From NCBI RefSeq assembly GCF_004078655.1, contig NZ_RZNC01000003.1, positions 1 to 64,000 of the forward strand: DNA of 64,000 bases, in the 5' to 3' direction. Below the pieces are notes generated by a model. That model did no database searches, had not been told where the DNA came from, and worked only from the letters and a program-made list of their open reading frames with translations. This DNA is from Labedella populi. GTDB lineage: Bacteria; Actinomycetota; Actinomycetes; Actinomycetales; Microbacteriaceae. This document shows positions 8,137 through 17,604 of the stretch, piece by piece. The translations under genes and the position numbers were made by a program. How positions within the stretch are numbered: the stretch's first letter is position 1; each line of letters begins with the position of its first letter.

Positions 8137-9252
8137 ATGTTTCCTCTGGACCTGAGCTCCGACATCCAGGCGCTGCGCGCCACCTTCGCCGACATCAAGA
8201 CGGTCGTCGACGTCGAACGCATCACCGCCGACATCGCCGAACTGAGCGAGCAGGCCGGTGCCCCCGATCTGTGGGACGACACCGAGAAGGCGCAGAAGGT
8301 CACGAGTGCGCTGAGCCACCGCCAGTCGGAGCTCGCGCGCATCAACAGCATCGAGAGCCGACTCGACGACATCGAGATCATGGTCGAACTCGCGAACGCC
8401 GAGGAGGACGAGGACTCCGCGAACGAGGTCCTCAAGGAACTCGAGGCCGTCCGGTCGACGATCGGTGAACTCGAGGTGCAGACGCTCCTGAGCGGCGAGT
8501 ACGACCCGAAGCCCGCCGTCGTCACGATCCGCGCGGGCGCGGGTGGCGTCGACGCCGCCGACTTCGCCGAGATGCTCCTCCGCATGTACCTGCGGTGGGC
8601 CGAGCAGCACGGCTACTCCGCGAAGGTCCTCGACACGAGCTACGCGGAGGAGGCCGGCATCAAGTCGGCGACCTTCGAGGTCGATGCGCCCTACGCGTTC
8701 GGCACGCTGAGCGTCGAGGCGGGCACGCACCGCCTCGTGCGGATGAGTCCCTTCAACTCCGCGGGGAAGCGCCAGACGAGCTTCGCGGCCGTCGAGGTCA
8801 TCCCGCTGCTCGAAGAAGCCGTCGTCGTCGACATCCCCGAGAACGACATCCGCGTCGACGTGTTCCGCTCGTCCGGCCCCGGTGGGCAGTCCGTCAACAC
8901 GACCGACTCCGCCGTGCGCCTCACCCACATCCCCACGGGCATCGTGGTGTCGATGCAGAACGAGAAGAGCCAGATCCAGAACCGCGCCGCCGCGATGCGC
9001 GTGCTGCAGTCGCGACTGCTCATCCTGCAGCGCGAGCAGGAAGCGGCGACGAAGAAGGAACTCGCGGGCACGATCACCGCGAGCTGGGGTGACCAGATGC
9101 GCAGCTACGTCCTCGCGCCCTACCAGATGGTCAAGGATCTGCGCACGAACTTCGAGTCCGGTAATCCGCAGAACGTCTTCGACGGCGACCTCGACGGCTT
9201 CATCGCCGCCGGTATCCGCTGGCGCTCGATGAAGGACATCGAGGGGGCGTAG
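8137..9252 (+). CDS. prfB: Peptide chain release factor 2
   Basis: Class I release factor that reads UGA/UAA and triggers peptide release. The 371 residues are uninterrupted and include the RF2 tripeptide Ser204-Pro205-Phe206 ([10 protein letters not shown]), which recognises the stop codon, and the peptidyl-transferase motif Gly249-Gly250-Gln251 ([10 protein letters not shown]). There is no in-frame UGA near codon 25, so the autoregulatory +1 frameshift of enteric prfB is absent. It precedes ftsE, a common actinobacterial order. Confidence 0.96.
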   Translation: MFPLDLSSDIQALRATFADIKTVVDVERITADIAELSEQAGAPDLWDDTEKAQKVTSALSHRQSELARINSIESRLDDIEIMVELANAEEDEDSANEVLKELEAVRSTIGELEVQTLLSGEYDPKPAVVTIRAGAGGVDAADFAEMLLRMYLRWAEQHGYSAKVLDTSYAEEAGIKSATFEVDAPYAFGTLSVEAGTHRLVRMSPFNSAGKRQTSFAAVEVIPLLEEAVVVDIPENDIRVDVFRSSGPGGQSVNTTDSAVRLTHIPTGIVVSMQNEKSQIQNRAAAMRVLQSRLLILQREQEAATKKELAGTITASWGDQMRSYVLAPYQMVKDLRTNFESGNPQNVFDGDLDGFIAAGIRWRSMKDIEGA

Positions 9253-9342
9253 CTCCCTCGCGGTACCCGACCGACCGGCAGAAGCCGTGCGGTCACGAGC
9301 GGGTGCGCGGCGAGTCCTGCGGACATCGGGGGGAAGCGTGCT

Positions 9343-9348
9343 TAGGCT
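9343..9348 (+). promoter_or_regulatory. -10 element of ftsEX
   Basis: TAGGCT 9 nt before the ftsE ATG, the same box and spacing as at prfB. No ribosome binding site is visible in the short gap. Confidence 0.5.
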
Positions 9349-9357
9349 CGAACAGCC

Positions 9358-10641
9358 ATGATTCGTTTCGACCAGGTCACCAAGAAATATCCAGGCACGA
9401 TCAAACCCGCGCTCAACGCCGTCGACTTCGAGGTGAAGCGTGGGGAGTTCGTGTTCCTCGTCGGTGCCTCGGGCTCCGGGAAGTCGAGCTGTCTAAGGCT
9501 CGTGCTCAAGGAGGAGAAACCATCCGCCGGCACCGTGCATGTGCTCGGCCACAACGTCTCATCGATCTCCAACCGGAAGATCCCGTACTTCCGCCGCAAC
9601 CTCGGCGTGGTCTTCCAGGACTTCCGACTGCTGCCGAACAAGACCGTCTTCCAGAACGTGGCGTTCACTCTGCAGGTGATCGGCAAGTCACGGGGCTTCG
9701 TCCAGGAGGCCGTCCCCGACGTACTCAAGATGGTCGGGCTCGAGAACAAGTCTCAACGCATGCCTCACGAGCTCTCGGGCGGTGAGCAGCAGCGCGTGGC
9801 GATCGCCCGCGCCATCGTCAACAAGCCGCAAGTCCTCCTGGCCGACGAGCCGACGGGAAACCTCGACCCGGCGACGTCCGCCGGCATCATGCAGTTGCTC
9901 GAGCGCATCAACGCGAACGGCACGACCGTCGTGATGGCGACGCACGAGGCGGCCATCGTCGACAAGATGCAGCGCCGTGTCATCGAGCTCGTGGAGGGCG
10001 CCATCGTGCGCGACGAGACCCACGGCGGCTACGGCAACACCGCCGTCATCCCCGAGCTCGGCCCACGCAAGGAGCGCGGTGCCGACGCCCAGCGCGCACG
10101 GCGAGCGGTCGAGGAGGCGGCCCGGGAGGCGCCGTCGACTCAATCGGTCGTGGCGCAGCGCCGTACGGGCCCCGTCGAGGCGGCGGCATCGAGCCGAGAG
10201 GCTCCCGAAGTGGACGACATGCGAGCGCCCGATCCCGAGGGAACAGTGACGAACGAAACCGGTGCCGTCGACCGCGTGAACGGTGCGGACACTGGAATGA
10301 CGCCGGCCGATTCCGAGCGTGTCGTGCCGTCGTCCTCGTCCGAGCTGGGGGAGGCGCGCCCGTCGTCCGCGGAGGGCGAGAGTGCAGCGATCACGCCCCC
10401 GTGGGCAGTGCGGGAGGCCGCCGACGACGGGGCCACCGTCGCCGACGAGGTCGAGGAACCCCGCCGCACGCAGCCGGCGCAACCGCTCACGCAGAGCCAG
10501 CCGATCATCGGGCTTCCTCTCATCTCGGGTCCGCTTCCCGACGACACCCAAGAGCACCTCTCTCTCGCCGAGCGGCTCGGCCTGCGCGCCGGCAAGCCGC
10601 GCGACGAGGACACCGAGCAGAACGTGGGGCCGACGAAGTGA
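9358..10641 (+). CDS. ftsE: Cell-division ATP-binding protein FtsE with long C-terminal tail
   Basis: ATPase of the FtsEX complex, which activates septal peptidoglycan hydrolases at the divisome. Residues 1-225 form a normal ABC domain: Walker A GASGSGKS with Lys42, signature LSGGEQQ from residue 139, Walker B LLADEP with Asp163-Glu164, and a switch His in MATHEAAI. Typical FtsE stops near residue 230; this one continues for about 200 residues rich in Ala, Glu, Pro, Ser and Arg, apparently disordered, ending in a more conserved-looking stretch (LSLAERLGLRAGKPRDEDTEQ). The stop overlaps the GTG start of ftsX as GTGA. Confidence 0.95.
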   Translation: MIRFDQVTKKYPGTIKPALNAVDFEVKRGEFVFLVGASGSGKSSCLRLVLKEEKPSAGTVHVLGHNVSSISNRKIPYFRRNLGVVFQDFRLLPNKTVFQNVAFTLQVIGKSRGFVQEAVPDVLKMVGLENKSQRMPHELSGGEQQRVAIARAIVNKPQVLLADEPTGNLDPATSAGIMQLLERINANGTTVVMATHEAAIVDKMQRRVIELVEGAIVRDETHGGYGNTAVIPELGPRKERGADAQRARRAVEEAAREAPSTQSVVAQRRTGPVEAAASSREAPEVDDMRAPDPEGTVTNETGAVDRVNGADTGMTPADSERVVPSSSSELGEARPSSAEGESAAITPPWAVREAADDGATVADEVEEPRRTQPAQPLTQSQPIIGLPLISGPLPDDTQEHLSLAERLGLRAGKPRDEDTEQNVGPTK

Positions 10642-11552
10642 GATTCGCACTCGTATGGTCGGAGGCGTTGAACGGCCTCCGCCGCAACGTGTCGATGGTC
10701 ATCTCCGTCGTGCTCGTGACCTTCATCTCGTTGACGTTCGTGGGGACCGCCGTCCTCATGCAGATGCAGGTCGGCCAGATGAAGAACTACTGGTACGACC
10801 GGGCGCAGGTCGCGGTGTACCTCTGTACCGACGACTCCGCTGCCGAGTCGTGCGCCGGAGGAGCGGCGACGGAGGAGCAGATCGCCGCGGTGGGCGAGCA
10901 ATTGGACTCCGACACGCTCGCGCCGTACATCCAGGAGTCCTACTTCGAGGACAACGACCAGGCGTACGCGAACTTCCAGCAGCAGTTCGAGGGCAACGAC
11001 CTCGCGGACCTCGTGACCCCCGACCAGTTGCCGCAGGCGTTCTGGGTCAACCTCGTCGACCCGTCTCAGTCGGCGGTCATCAGCGAGGCGTTTTCGGGCG
11101 TCGCCGGCGTCGAGACGGTCACGGACCAGCGGCAATACCTCGATCAGATCTTCTCTGTGCTGAACATCGCGAGCTACGCCGCGATCGGCATTGCCGGACT
11201 CATGCTCGTGGCCGCCGTCCTGCTCATCGCCACGACGATCCGCCTGTCCGCGTACTCTCGGCGCAAGGAGCTCGGCATCATGCGCCTCGTGGGGGCCTCG
11301 AACAGATTCATTCAGACGCCGTTCGTGCTGGAGGGCGTGTTCGCGGCTCTCATCGGGTCGATCCTCGCCGGCGGCGCGATCCTGGCGCTCGTGCACTTCG
11401 TGGTGTCGGGCTATCTGGCGCCGCGGATGCTGTTCATCAGCTTCGTCGACCTCGGAGACGCCGTCATCGTGGTTCCCGTGCTGCTCGCGCTCGGCATGGT
11501 GCTCGCGGCCCTGTCCGCGAACTTCGCGATCAAGCGGTACTTGCGCATCTGA
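10638..11552 (+). CDS. ftsX: Cell-division protein FtsX (permease-like)
   Basis: A 304-residue membrane partner of FtsE. The layout is cytoplasmic N-terminus, TM1 (MVISVVLVTFISLTFVGTAV), an extracellular domain of about 120 residues with two cysteines (LCTDDSAAESC), then three C-terminal helices with the conserved loop RKELGIMRLVGASNRFIQTPF. Start is GTG 10638, inside the GTGA overlap with ftsE; the longer open frame is a shadow of the ftsE tail. The extracellular domain normally recruits a cell-wall hydrolase, none of which is adjacent. Confidence 0.94.
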   Translation: MRFALVWSEALNGLRRNVSMVISVVLVTFISLTFVGTAVLMQMQVGQMKNYWYDRAQVAVYLCTDDSAAESCAGGAATEEQIAAVGEQLDSDTLAPYIQESYFEDNDQAYANFQQQFEGNDLADLVTPDQLPQAFWVNLVDPSQSAVISEAFSGVAGVETVTDQRQYLDQIFSVLNIASYAAIGIAGLMLVAAVLLIATTIRLSAYSRRKELGIMRLVGASNRFIQTPFVLEGVFAALIGSILAGGAILALVHFVVSGYLAPRMLFISFVDLGDAVIVVPVLLALGMVLAALSANFAIKRYLRI

Positions 11553-11611
11553 TCGGGCGCGCTGCGCGGAGGGGGACGTCGGCCCGGTGCACGATGATGA
11601 CGCCCCTCCGG

Positions 11612-11617
11612 TAGACT
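11612..11617 (+). promoter_or_regulatory. -10 element of smpB
   Basis: TAGACT in the context GGTAGACTGG, 43 nt before the smpB ATG, leaves a short leader containing GAGGAG before the start. Confidence 0.5.
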
Positions 11618-11660
11618 GGGGGGCTGTCCTCACGAGAGGACGAGCGGACGAGGAGCGGTC

Positions 11661-12137
11661 ATGCCGAGAGAAAAGGGCGAGAAGGTGGTCGCCACCAATC
11701 GTCGTGCCCGGCACGACTACCTCATCGAGGACACCTACGAGGCGGGCCTCGTCCTCACGGGCACCGAGGTCAAGTCGCTCCGTCACGGCCGTGCGTCGCT
11801 CGTCGACGGTTACGCCTACATCGACGGGGCGGAGGCGTGGCTCGACGCCGTGCACATCCCCGAGTACGGGCAGGGCACCTGGAACAACCACCCGGTGCGC
11901 CGCAAGCGCAAGCTGCTCCTGCACAAGCAGGAGATCCTCAAGATCAGTCACAAGATCGCTCCAGGCGGCTACACGCTCGTTCCGCTGCGCTTGTACTTCA
12001 GCGACGGTCGCGCCAAGGTCGAGATCGCGGTCGCGAAGGGCAAGCGCGAGTTCGACAAGCGCCAGGCGCTCCGTGAGAAACAGGACAAGCGCGAAGCCGA
12101 CCGGGCGATGCGCACCAAGAACATGGTCGGGGAATAG
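11661..12137 (+). CDS. smpB: SsrA-binding protein SmpB
   Basis: A 158-residue partner of tmRNA: it binds the tRNA-like domain and enters the A site of stalled ribosomes. The family blocks [48 protein letters not shown] and the basic C-terminal tail ([16 protein letters not shown]) are all present. A GAGGAG site precedes the ATG. Its gene lies 128 nt upstream of ssrA, so both halves of the trans-translation system are adjacent. Confidence 0.96.
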   Translation: MPREKGEKVVATNRRARHDYLIEDTYEAGLVLTGTEVKSLRHGRASLVDGYAYIDGAEAWLDAVHIPEYGQGTWNNHPVRRKRKLLLHKQEILKISHKIAPGGYTLVPLRLYFSDGRAKVEIAVAKGKREFDKRQALREKQDKREADRAMRTKNMVGE

Positions 12138-12156
12138 TCCTCGCGTCTCGCCGTTG

Positions 12157-12162
12157 TAGAAT
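12157..12162 (+). promoter_or_regulatory. -10 element of ssrA
   Basis: TAGAAT about 103 nt before mature tmRNA, in the smpB-ssrA gap. A small hairpin (GTGGAG/CTCCAC, 12238-12253) sits just before the mature 5' end and may mark a processing site. Confidence 0.5.
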
Positions 12163-12265
12163 GGTGGAGCGCATTACGCGCGTGCCGACCGGTCCGCCGG
12201 TCATGACAACTCGACAGGGTGACGACGACCCGCTCCCGTGGAGGAGACTCCACAGGATCGTGCAC

Positions 12266-12634
12266 GGGGATGATCGGTTTCGACATCGCCTGCAAAACCG
12301 AGAGAAGCGGGCCGAGGATGCAGGGTTATCTCGTAAACGATCTCTGCAAAACACAAGTGCCAATTCCAAGCGCACTGACTTCGCTCTCGCTGCCTAAGCG
12401 AGTTTGAGAGTCCGTCAGACCGGATGTGTTCCCGATCCGGACCCTGGCGTCATCTAGGGGACTTGCTGCGCACCGGCGTTCGGACGGTGTGTGGGACTTT
12501 TCCCGAACTGGGCCTGTCGACCTAGGTGCCTGTGGCAAAGGTCGGGGCCGAGTAGAACGTCTGCACAGGCTACGCCCGTAGAAGGCTCGGAATTACAGCG
12601 ATGGACGGGGGTTCAATTCCCCCCATCTCCACCA
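12266..12634 (+). ncRNA. ssrA: tmRNA (SsrA)
   Basis: A 369-nt transfer-messenger RNA that rescues stalled ribosomes and tags their products for proteolysis. The 5' end GGGGATG pairs with CATCTCC before the encoded ACCA, including the G3-U70-type wobble required by alanyl-tRNA synthetase. The T-arm is GGTTCAATTCC. The resume codon is GCC at 12359 and the tag frame (12359-12397) encodes ANSKRTDFALAA followed by TAA, with the usual protease-recognised LAA end. It is downstream of smpB. Confidence 0.97.
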
Positions 12635-12644
12635 TCGGTCGTCG

Positions 12645-13637
12645 TCACACCGTCGAGTCGGTCACATCGGAGGTCCCCATCGGGGCCTCCGATCGGCGTG
12701 CTTTCGCGTATTCGTGGTAGACCACGCCGACCGCTGCCGCCGTCATGCCCGCTCCCCGGAACATGGCCCGAAGACCGCGCGCGGAGTGGTGATTCGACCC
12801 GCTGACGGCGCCGAAACCGGTCTGAGCGGCGCCCGCCGCCATGCGCCCGAGCCCACCGACGACGGCCTTCGTCCGGATGACGTGACGCTCGCCGGGGGTC
12901 GGCGCCAATGCGAGGTCGACGTTCGTTGATGTATTGCCGTGGCTCCATGCCCTCTGCAGAACCCATTTCGGCGTCGCCCGGTCCTCGGGGACGTAATCCT
13001 CGACGACCGACTCATCACACCAGACGATGTCTCCGCCGCTGCGGACGATCCGTCGGGTCAGCATCGTGTCCTCTCCGCCGCCGAGCCCGAGCCGGGCGTC
13101 GAACCGCAGTCCCCGGCTGGCGAGGTACTGCACGTCGAGGAGGATGTTGGACGTCGGGGCTGCGGCGACGCGGGTACCTGTACGCAGGGTGCGCCGGACG
13201 AAGAAACCGCCGTCGACGATCCAGTCGGACACCTGTTGCGGGTAGACGGGAACGACACGGCCGGCCACGGCCGCCGCACCGTGTTCACGCCACGTGGACA
13301 CGAGTGCATCCAACCAGCCTGCACGCGGTCGCTCGTCGTCGTCGATGAACACGAGTGCGTCCGAGGACCAGGCCTCGTCGAGAGCACGGTTGCGTGCCGC
13401 GGCGATGCCGGGCGTCGGTTCGACGACGTAGTCTACGGCCGGATGATCGAGATCGGCGACGACGTCGCGAGCACTCGCGTCCGGGTCGTTGTCCACGACG
13501 ACGATGCGAGCCGTGTAGCCGCGGCTCGCATCCTCAGCGAGCGCCTCGATCTGTCGAAGCATGAGAAGCAGACCGGCGACGAGAGCCGCGGGGCGCCGGA
13601 AGGTGAGCACGGCGACGGTGACGTTCTTCGTGGACAT
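12645..13637 (-). CDS. Family 2 glycosyltransferase
   Basis: A 330-residue GT-A fold enzyme that transfers a sugar from a nucleotide donor. TVAVLTFRRPAAL begins the Rossmann-like core, IVVVDNDPDASA is the nucleotide-binding strand, and ALVFIDDDERPRAGW holds the DDD metal site. GGEDTMLTRRIVRSGGDIVWC matches the ED acceptor/catalytic region. A hydrophobic C-terminal segment suggests membrane association. The ATG at 13637 was chosen because similarity to GT2 proteins begins there; no clear ribosome binding site is seen. It follows the fused kinase/aminotransferase gene by 201 nt on the same strand. Acceptor and donor are unknown. Confidence 0.82.
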   Translation of the reverse strand: MSTKNVTVAVLTFRRPAALVAGLLLMLRQIEALAEDASRGYTARIVVVDNDPDASARDVVADLDHPAVDYVVEPTPGIAAARNRALDEAWSSDALVFIDDDERPRAGWLDALVSTWREHGAAAVAGRVVPVYPQQVSDWIVDGGFFVRRTLRTGTRVAAAPTSNILLDVQYLASRGLRFDARLGLGGGEDTMLTRRIVRSGGDIVWCDESVVEDYVPEDRATPKWVLQRAWSHGNTSTNVDLALAPTPGERHVIRTKAVVGGLGRMAAGAAQTGFGAVSGSNHHSARGLRAMFRGAGMTAAAVGVVYHEYAKARRSEAPMGTSDVTDSTV

Positions 13638-13838
13638 GAGCGTGCTCGGCGGCCTCTCCGCAGGGGGGTGCCGCCAGTCGACGGCCGGATGGAACGATGC
13701 CACCGGTACGTGATCACGCACGATGACGATGGTGAGCGAGAGGCTACTGGTTATCGGGCCGCGGGAGAAGCCCTATGCGAGGATGGCTCACGATGCTTCG
13801 ACGGCGGTTGCACGCGCCGCGGCCCCTGTGTGTGCTCG

Positions 13839-16769
13839 TCATCCCACCTCGTCGAGCGCCCGCTCGAGCGTCGTCACGAAGAAGTCGGCGCTCCCCGAGG
13901 ACAGACAGAGGGGAGGTTTCACCTTGAGCACGTTGCCGCGGTCTCCCGTCGGTTGGACGATGACGCCCAACTCGAGGAGTCGATCGCACAGGAGTCGTGT
14001 CTCCTCCGATGCGGGCTCGAGGGTCTCCCGGTCTCGGACGAGTTCGACACCCAGGTACAGCCCGCGCCCGTGCACGGCGCCGATCAGCCGGTGCCGGTCT
14101 GCGAGTCGTTCGAGCTCGTGCCGCAGCCGCTCGCCGACGCGGAGAGCGTTTCCCTGCAGGTCCTCGTCGCGCAACACGTCGAGGACCGTGACGCCGATGC
14201 GGGAGCTGAGGGTGCTGCCGCCGGCGGAGGAGAAAATGGCGCCCTGATCGGCGAGGGCATCGATGACCTCGGTGCGCGTGATGACGGCACCGAGGGGATG
14301 GCCGTTGCCCATCCCCTTCGCGATCGTGACGATGTCCGGAACGACGCCGTGCTCCTCGAAGCCCCAGAAGACCGAGCCCTGGCGGCCGTAGCCCACTTGC
14401 ACCTCGTCGGAGACGACGACCCCGCCCCCGGCTCTGACGGCGTCGTAGACGGGCCCGAGGTAACCGGCGGGAACGGCGATCCCTCCGGCGTTGCCATTGC
14501 GGGGCTCGGCGATGAAGGTCCCGACCGGTGTGCCGGCGGCCGCCCACTCGGCGATCCGGATCACGGCGTCGTGCGCATAGGCGGTACCGGCCCCGTCACC
14601 GCGATGACGACCACGGTAGGCGTTCGGAGCGTCGAGGACGTGCACCCACGGCGGCCGGGTCTCGTTCGCGCGGGGATTATCTGAGGTGGACGTCGAGACG
14701 GCATCGGCGGCGAGCGACCAGCCGTGGTAGCTCTCTTCGACGCACGCGACGTCGGCACGACCCGAGAAGGCGCGACCCAGCCGGAGTGCGAGGTCCACGG
14801 CCTCCGTTCCGCTGTTCACGAGGAGCACCGTGTCGAAGGCCCCGTGCGGCACGGTTTCGAGAAGTCGTTCGCTGAGCTCTGCGACGGCCGAGTAGTGGAA
14901 CCGCGAATTCGTGTTGAGCAGGCGCCACTGCTGCTCGGCTGCGCGGGCGATCACCGGGTGACCGTGACCCAGGAGCGTCACGTTGTTCACCATGTCGAGG
15001 TAGTGCCGCCCGTCGACGTCGACGAGATGCTCCCGCCACCCGCGCTCGATCCGCGGTGGTCGCGCGTAGTAGTGGCCCTGGATGGGCGAGTAGGCGTCCG
15101 AGCGCCGCTCGAGCAGGGCGTCGTCCGTCGCCGCGTGGCCGGGGTACGGCGTCTGAGACGGCGGCGGGGACGGCGGCGCAACGAGCAGGGGGGTCGGATC
15201 CGCGTAGCGGGACCGCAAGCCGCGGAACGATTCCCGTGTCACGAACGGGTCGTGGTGCTCGTGCGCCGCGGCCGGCGTCGTCGCCCATGCCCGCGCGCGA
15301 CTCGTGACCGTCCCGAGCGGGTCGCCGGGGGAGAGATGCGCTCCGGCGGGTGGCGCGCCGTCGACGCCGTCCATCACGAGAGCCACCGATTCGGAGGCGA
15401 CGAGCAGGTTCCCGTCCGCGGTGCGACCCGCCACACCGGCGAGAGGAGCGAGGATCGGGACCGTTCCCTCGACGATGAGGTCGACGCACAGGGCGACGTT
15501 CGCAGGGGGCTCCGTGCTCGTGAGTGGTGCGCGCGTCAGCCGGCCCTCGCCGAAGCGGGTCAGCGCGAGGCCGCCGGTCGGGCGAGCGGACGAGGCGACG
15601 CCGGCCTCGACTTCTGCCGGCTCGCCGAGGAGCCAGCAGCCGTCGCGCAGGTGGTCGGAGGACCATCCGAGATCGACGACGGCCACCGGAACGTCACCGA
15701 GGGCGGGAGTGCCGGGGAGCGGCGTCGCGAGCGGCTCCGACGGGCGCTCGAGCGTGAGCCGGACGTGGCGTTCCGCGACATCGAACGGAAGGGACGCAGC
15801 GGACGCGAAGATGGACCACTCGCGGTCGAGGGCCTTGGAGGCGTAGTCGTTTGTGGGGTCGATCGCGACCTGCTGGAGCCCGCTCACGACGAGCACGGCG
15901 CCGCGCAGGACGACGAGGGGCCAGAGCGCTCGGATCTCGGCGTCGGTCAAAGCTACGTGACGGTCGAAGGCGGCGATGAGCGGAAGCGCCGCGAGGGGAT
16001 CGTGGGGGTCACGGTGCAGGGCGGCCGTGCAGGCGACGGCGAGCTCCGCGACGCGCCAGCTCGTCATCGCGTCGCCGAAGTCGATGATCCCCGACAGCAC
16101 ACAGGACCCCCGGGCCATGCGCATGACGACGTTGTCGTCGGTGAGGTCTCCGTGGACCGTCTGCAGTGGAAGAGCACCGCGGAGCGGGTCGAGCACCGTC
16201 GTGACCGCACCCACCGCATCGTTCACGAGGGCACGCCGGCCGTCGTCCGGGACGAACTCGAGCAGGGAGCGGACGACCGTCTCACCCGTACGCAGGTCCC
16301 ACTGCAGCTCCCGCCGGTCGAGTCCCTCATGCGTGAGGTCGGCGAGCGCGAGCGAGACCCGACCGGCCAGGTCGCCGAGAGCCGCGACGTCGGACGGAGT
16401 CAGCGTTGACCGATCGATGAGAGGTGTGCCCGCGACGAACGACAGCAAGCGGACGAGATGGGGAGCGCCGTCCACATCGGTCGTCGAGACGAGTTGTCCG
16501 GCGAGCGAGGGGAGTGGGACCGGGGCGTCGATGCCGGCGGATCGCACATGCCCCATGACGGCGTTCTGCGCATCGATCTCGGCCCTCGCGACCGCGTGGT
16601 TGCTGATCTTGAGGAGGACAGGGCCATCGGTCGCTCGCACGAGGACGTTGCGGTCCTGCTGGCTCCCGAGTTCCGAGAGAAGGCCTCTCACACCGAAGGA
16701 GTCCTCGGCGATCGCGGCGGCTGCCCGGAGATCGACGTTCGGCCGGGGAATGCCCTCGTCGAGCACCAC
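13839..16769 (-). CDS. Fusion: APH-type kinase, LytM-like module and class III aminotransferase
   Basis: A 976-residue multidomain protein. Residues about 25-330 are an aminoglycoside/choline-kinase-like fold with catalytic VHGDLTDDNV (Asp208, Asn213) and metal-binding IIDFGD (Asp231). Residues about 424-490 resemble a LytM/biotin-like beta domain (VDLIVEGTVPILAPLAGVAG ... GDPLGTV) but lack the zinc ligands, so it is unlikely to be a peptidase. Residues about 560-976 form a class III PLP enzyme: VNSGTEAVDLALRLGR, SDEVQVGYGR (Asp788) and IAKGMGNGHP with PLP-lysine Lys818. The architecture is known in bacteria and related to ethanolamine-phosphate phospho-lyase (AGXT2L1). It could phosphorylate an amino alcohol and then eliminate phosphate, but the substrate is inferred. 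It lies 13 nt after hisN. Confidence 0.85.
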   Translation of the reverse strand: MVLDEGIPRPNVDLRAAAAIAEDSFGVRGLLSELGSQQDRNVLVRATDGPVLLKISNHAVARAEIDAQNAVMGHVRSAGIDAPVPLPSLAGQLVSTTDVDGAPHLVRLLSFVAGTPLIDRSTLTPSDVAALGDLAGRVSLALADLTHEGLDRRELQWDLRTGETVVRSLLEFVPDDGRRALVNDAVGAVTTVLDPLRGALPLQTVHGDLTDDNVVMRMARGSCVLSGIIDFGDAMTSWRVAELAVACTAALHRDPHDPLAALPLIAAFDRHVALTDAEIRALWPLVVLRGAVLVVSGLQQVAIDPTNDYASKALDREWSIFASAASLPFDVAERHVRLTLERPSEPLATPLPGTPALGDVPVAVVDLGWSSDHLRDGCWLLGEPAEVEAGVASSARPTGGLALTRFGEGRLTRAPLTSTEPPANVALCVDLIVEGTVPILAPLAGVAGRTADGNLLVASESVALVMDGVDGAPPAGAHLSPGDPLGTVTSRARAWATTPAAAHEHHDPFVTRESFRGLRSRYADPTPLLVAPPSPPPSQTPYPGHAATDDALLERRSDAYSPIQGHYYARPPRIERGWREHLVDVDGRHYLDMVNNVTLLGHGHPVIARAAEQQWRLLNTNSRFHYSAVAELSERLLETVPHGAFDTVLLVNSGTEAVDLALRLGRAFSGRADVACVEESYHGWSLAADAVSTSTSDNPRANETRPPWVHVLDAPNAYRGRHRGDGAGTAYAHDAVIRIAEWAAAGTPVGTFIAEPRNGNAGGIAVPAGYLGPVYDAVRAGGGVVVSDEVQVGYGRQGSVFWGFEEHGVVPDIVTIAKGMGNGHPLGAVITRTEVIDALADQGAIFSSAGGSTLSSRIGVTVLDVLRDEDLQGNALRVGERLRHELERLADRHRLIGAVHGRGLYLGVELVRDRETLEPASEETRLLCDRLLELGVIVQPTGDRGNVLKVKPPLCLSSGSADFFVTTLERALDEVG

Positions 16770-16782
16770 GACGCCCCTCCCG

Positions 16783-17598
16783 TCAGTGCCTGAGAGCCGC
16801 TACGACGTCGGCGTGCAGCGCGCCGTTCGTGGCGACGGAACTGCGCGCGGCGATCGTAACGGAGCCGTCGGCGGCGGTGAACCGACCGCCGGCCTCCTCG
16901 ACGATCACGACGAACGGTGCGATGTCCCACTCCTTCACGTCGAACTCGGCGACGACGTCCACGAGTCCCTCGGCGAGCATCCCGTACGACCACGCGTCCC
17001 CGTACGCGCGGTCGCGCCAGACGGACCTCGAGAGGGAGACGAGGCGGTCGAGGTATCCCGCCTCGTCCCACTGCTGGATGCTCTGGAAGCTCAAGGACGC
17101 GTCCGAGAGGGACGCGACGCCCGAGACGCGGAGGCGGCGCGGCTCGTCGTCGCCGTCATGAAGCCATGAGCCGAAGCCGCGCGACGCCCACCAACGCTTC
17201 CGGAACGCCGGTGCACTCGCGACACCGACGACAGGACGCCCGTCGATCGCGAGCGCGATGAGCGTCGCCCAATTGGGCACTCCGCGCAGGAAGTTCGCCG
17301 TCCCGTCGATCGGGTCGATGATCCACTGGCGCTCCGTCGAGCCGCCCGTGCCGAACTCCTCACCGAGGATCCCGTCGTCCGGCCGCTCCGCGGCGAGAAT
17401 CTCCCGGATCGCCTTCTCGACCGCCAGGTCGGCGTCGGTGACCGGAGTGCGATCGGGCTTCGACGAGATGGACAGATCGGCGGAGCGGAACCGTGCGAGC
17501 GAGAGCGCATCGGCGACGTCCGCCAAGCGCAGGGCGAGCTCGAGATCCGCGGAGAGGGATCGTCGATCGAGGGGTGCGTTTCCATTCGCGAAGGTCAC
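16783..17598 (-). CDS. hisN: Inositol monophosphatase family enzyme, HisN-like
   Basis: A 271-residue magnesium-dependent phosphatase. The family metal site is complete: Glu80-Glu81 (GEEFG), DPIDGT at 95-100, and EWDIAP with Asp225. The relation to actinobacterial histidinol-phosphate phosphatase (HisN) is inferred from overall similarity such as SKPDRTPVTDADLAVE; inositol phosphate or another sugar phosphate is possible. Start is GTG 17598, 6 nt after a TATGTT box, so it is probably leaderless. Its tight linkage with the kinase/aminotransferase fusion suggests a shared pathway rather than histidine synthesis; no other his gene is nearby. Confidence 0.82.
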   Translation of the reverse strand: MTFANGNAPLDRRSLSADLELALRLADVADALSLARFRSADLSISSKPDRTPVTDADLAVEKAIREILAAERPDDGILGEEFGTGGSTERQWIIDPIDGTANFLRGVPNWATLIALAIDGRPVVGVASAPAFRKRWWASRGFGSWLHDGDDEPRRLRVSGVASLSDASLSFQSIQQWDEAGYLDRLVSLSRSVWRDRAYGDAWSYGMLAEGLVDVVAEFDVKEWDIAPFVVIVEEAGGRFTAADGSVTIAARSSVATNGALHADVVAALRH

Positions 17599-17604
17599 GG
17601 GTCA

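Noticed and set aside
8137-8250. Programmed frameshift in prfB
   Set aside because: The frame is continuous, with no internal TGA and no slippery CTT-TGA; the autoregulatory shift is absent here.
10140-11951. A 603-residue minus-strand open frame opposite ftsE-ftsX-smpB
   Set aside because: Antisense shadow of three well identified genes.
12161-12397. A 78-residue open frame ending in FALAA
   Set aside because: Only the last 12 codons are translated, as the tmRNA tag; the rest is tmRNA structure.
15430-15500. An active M23 peptidase domain in the fusion protein
   Set aside because: The H-x3-D and H-x-H zinc ligands are missing, so at most a fold remnant.
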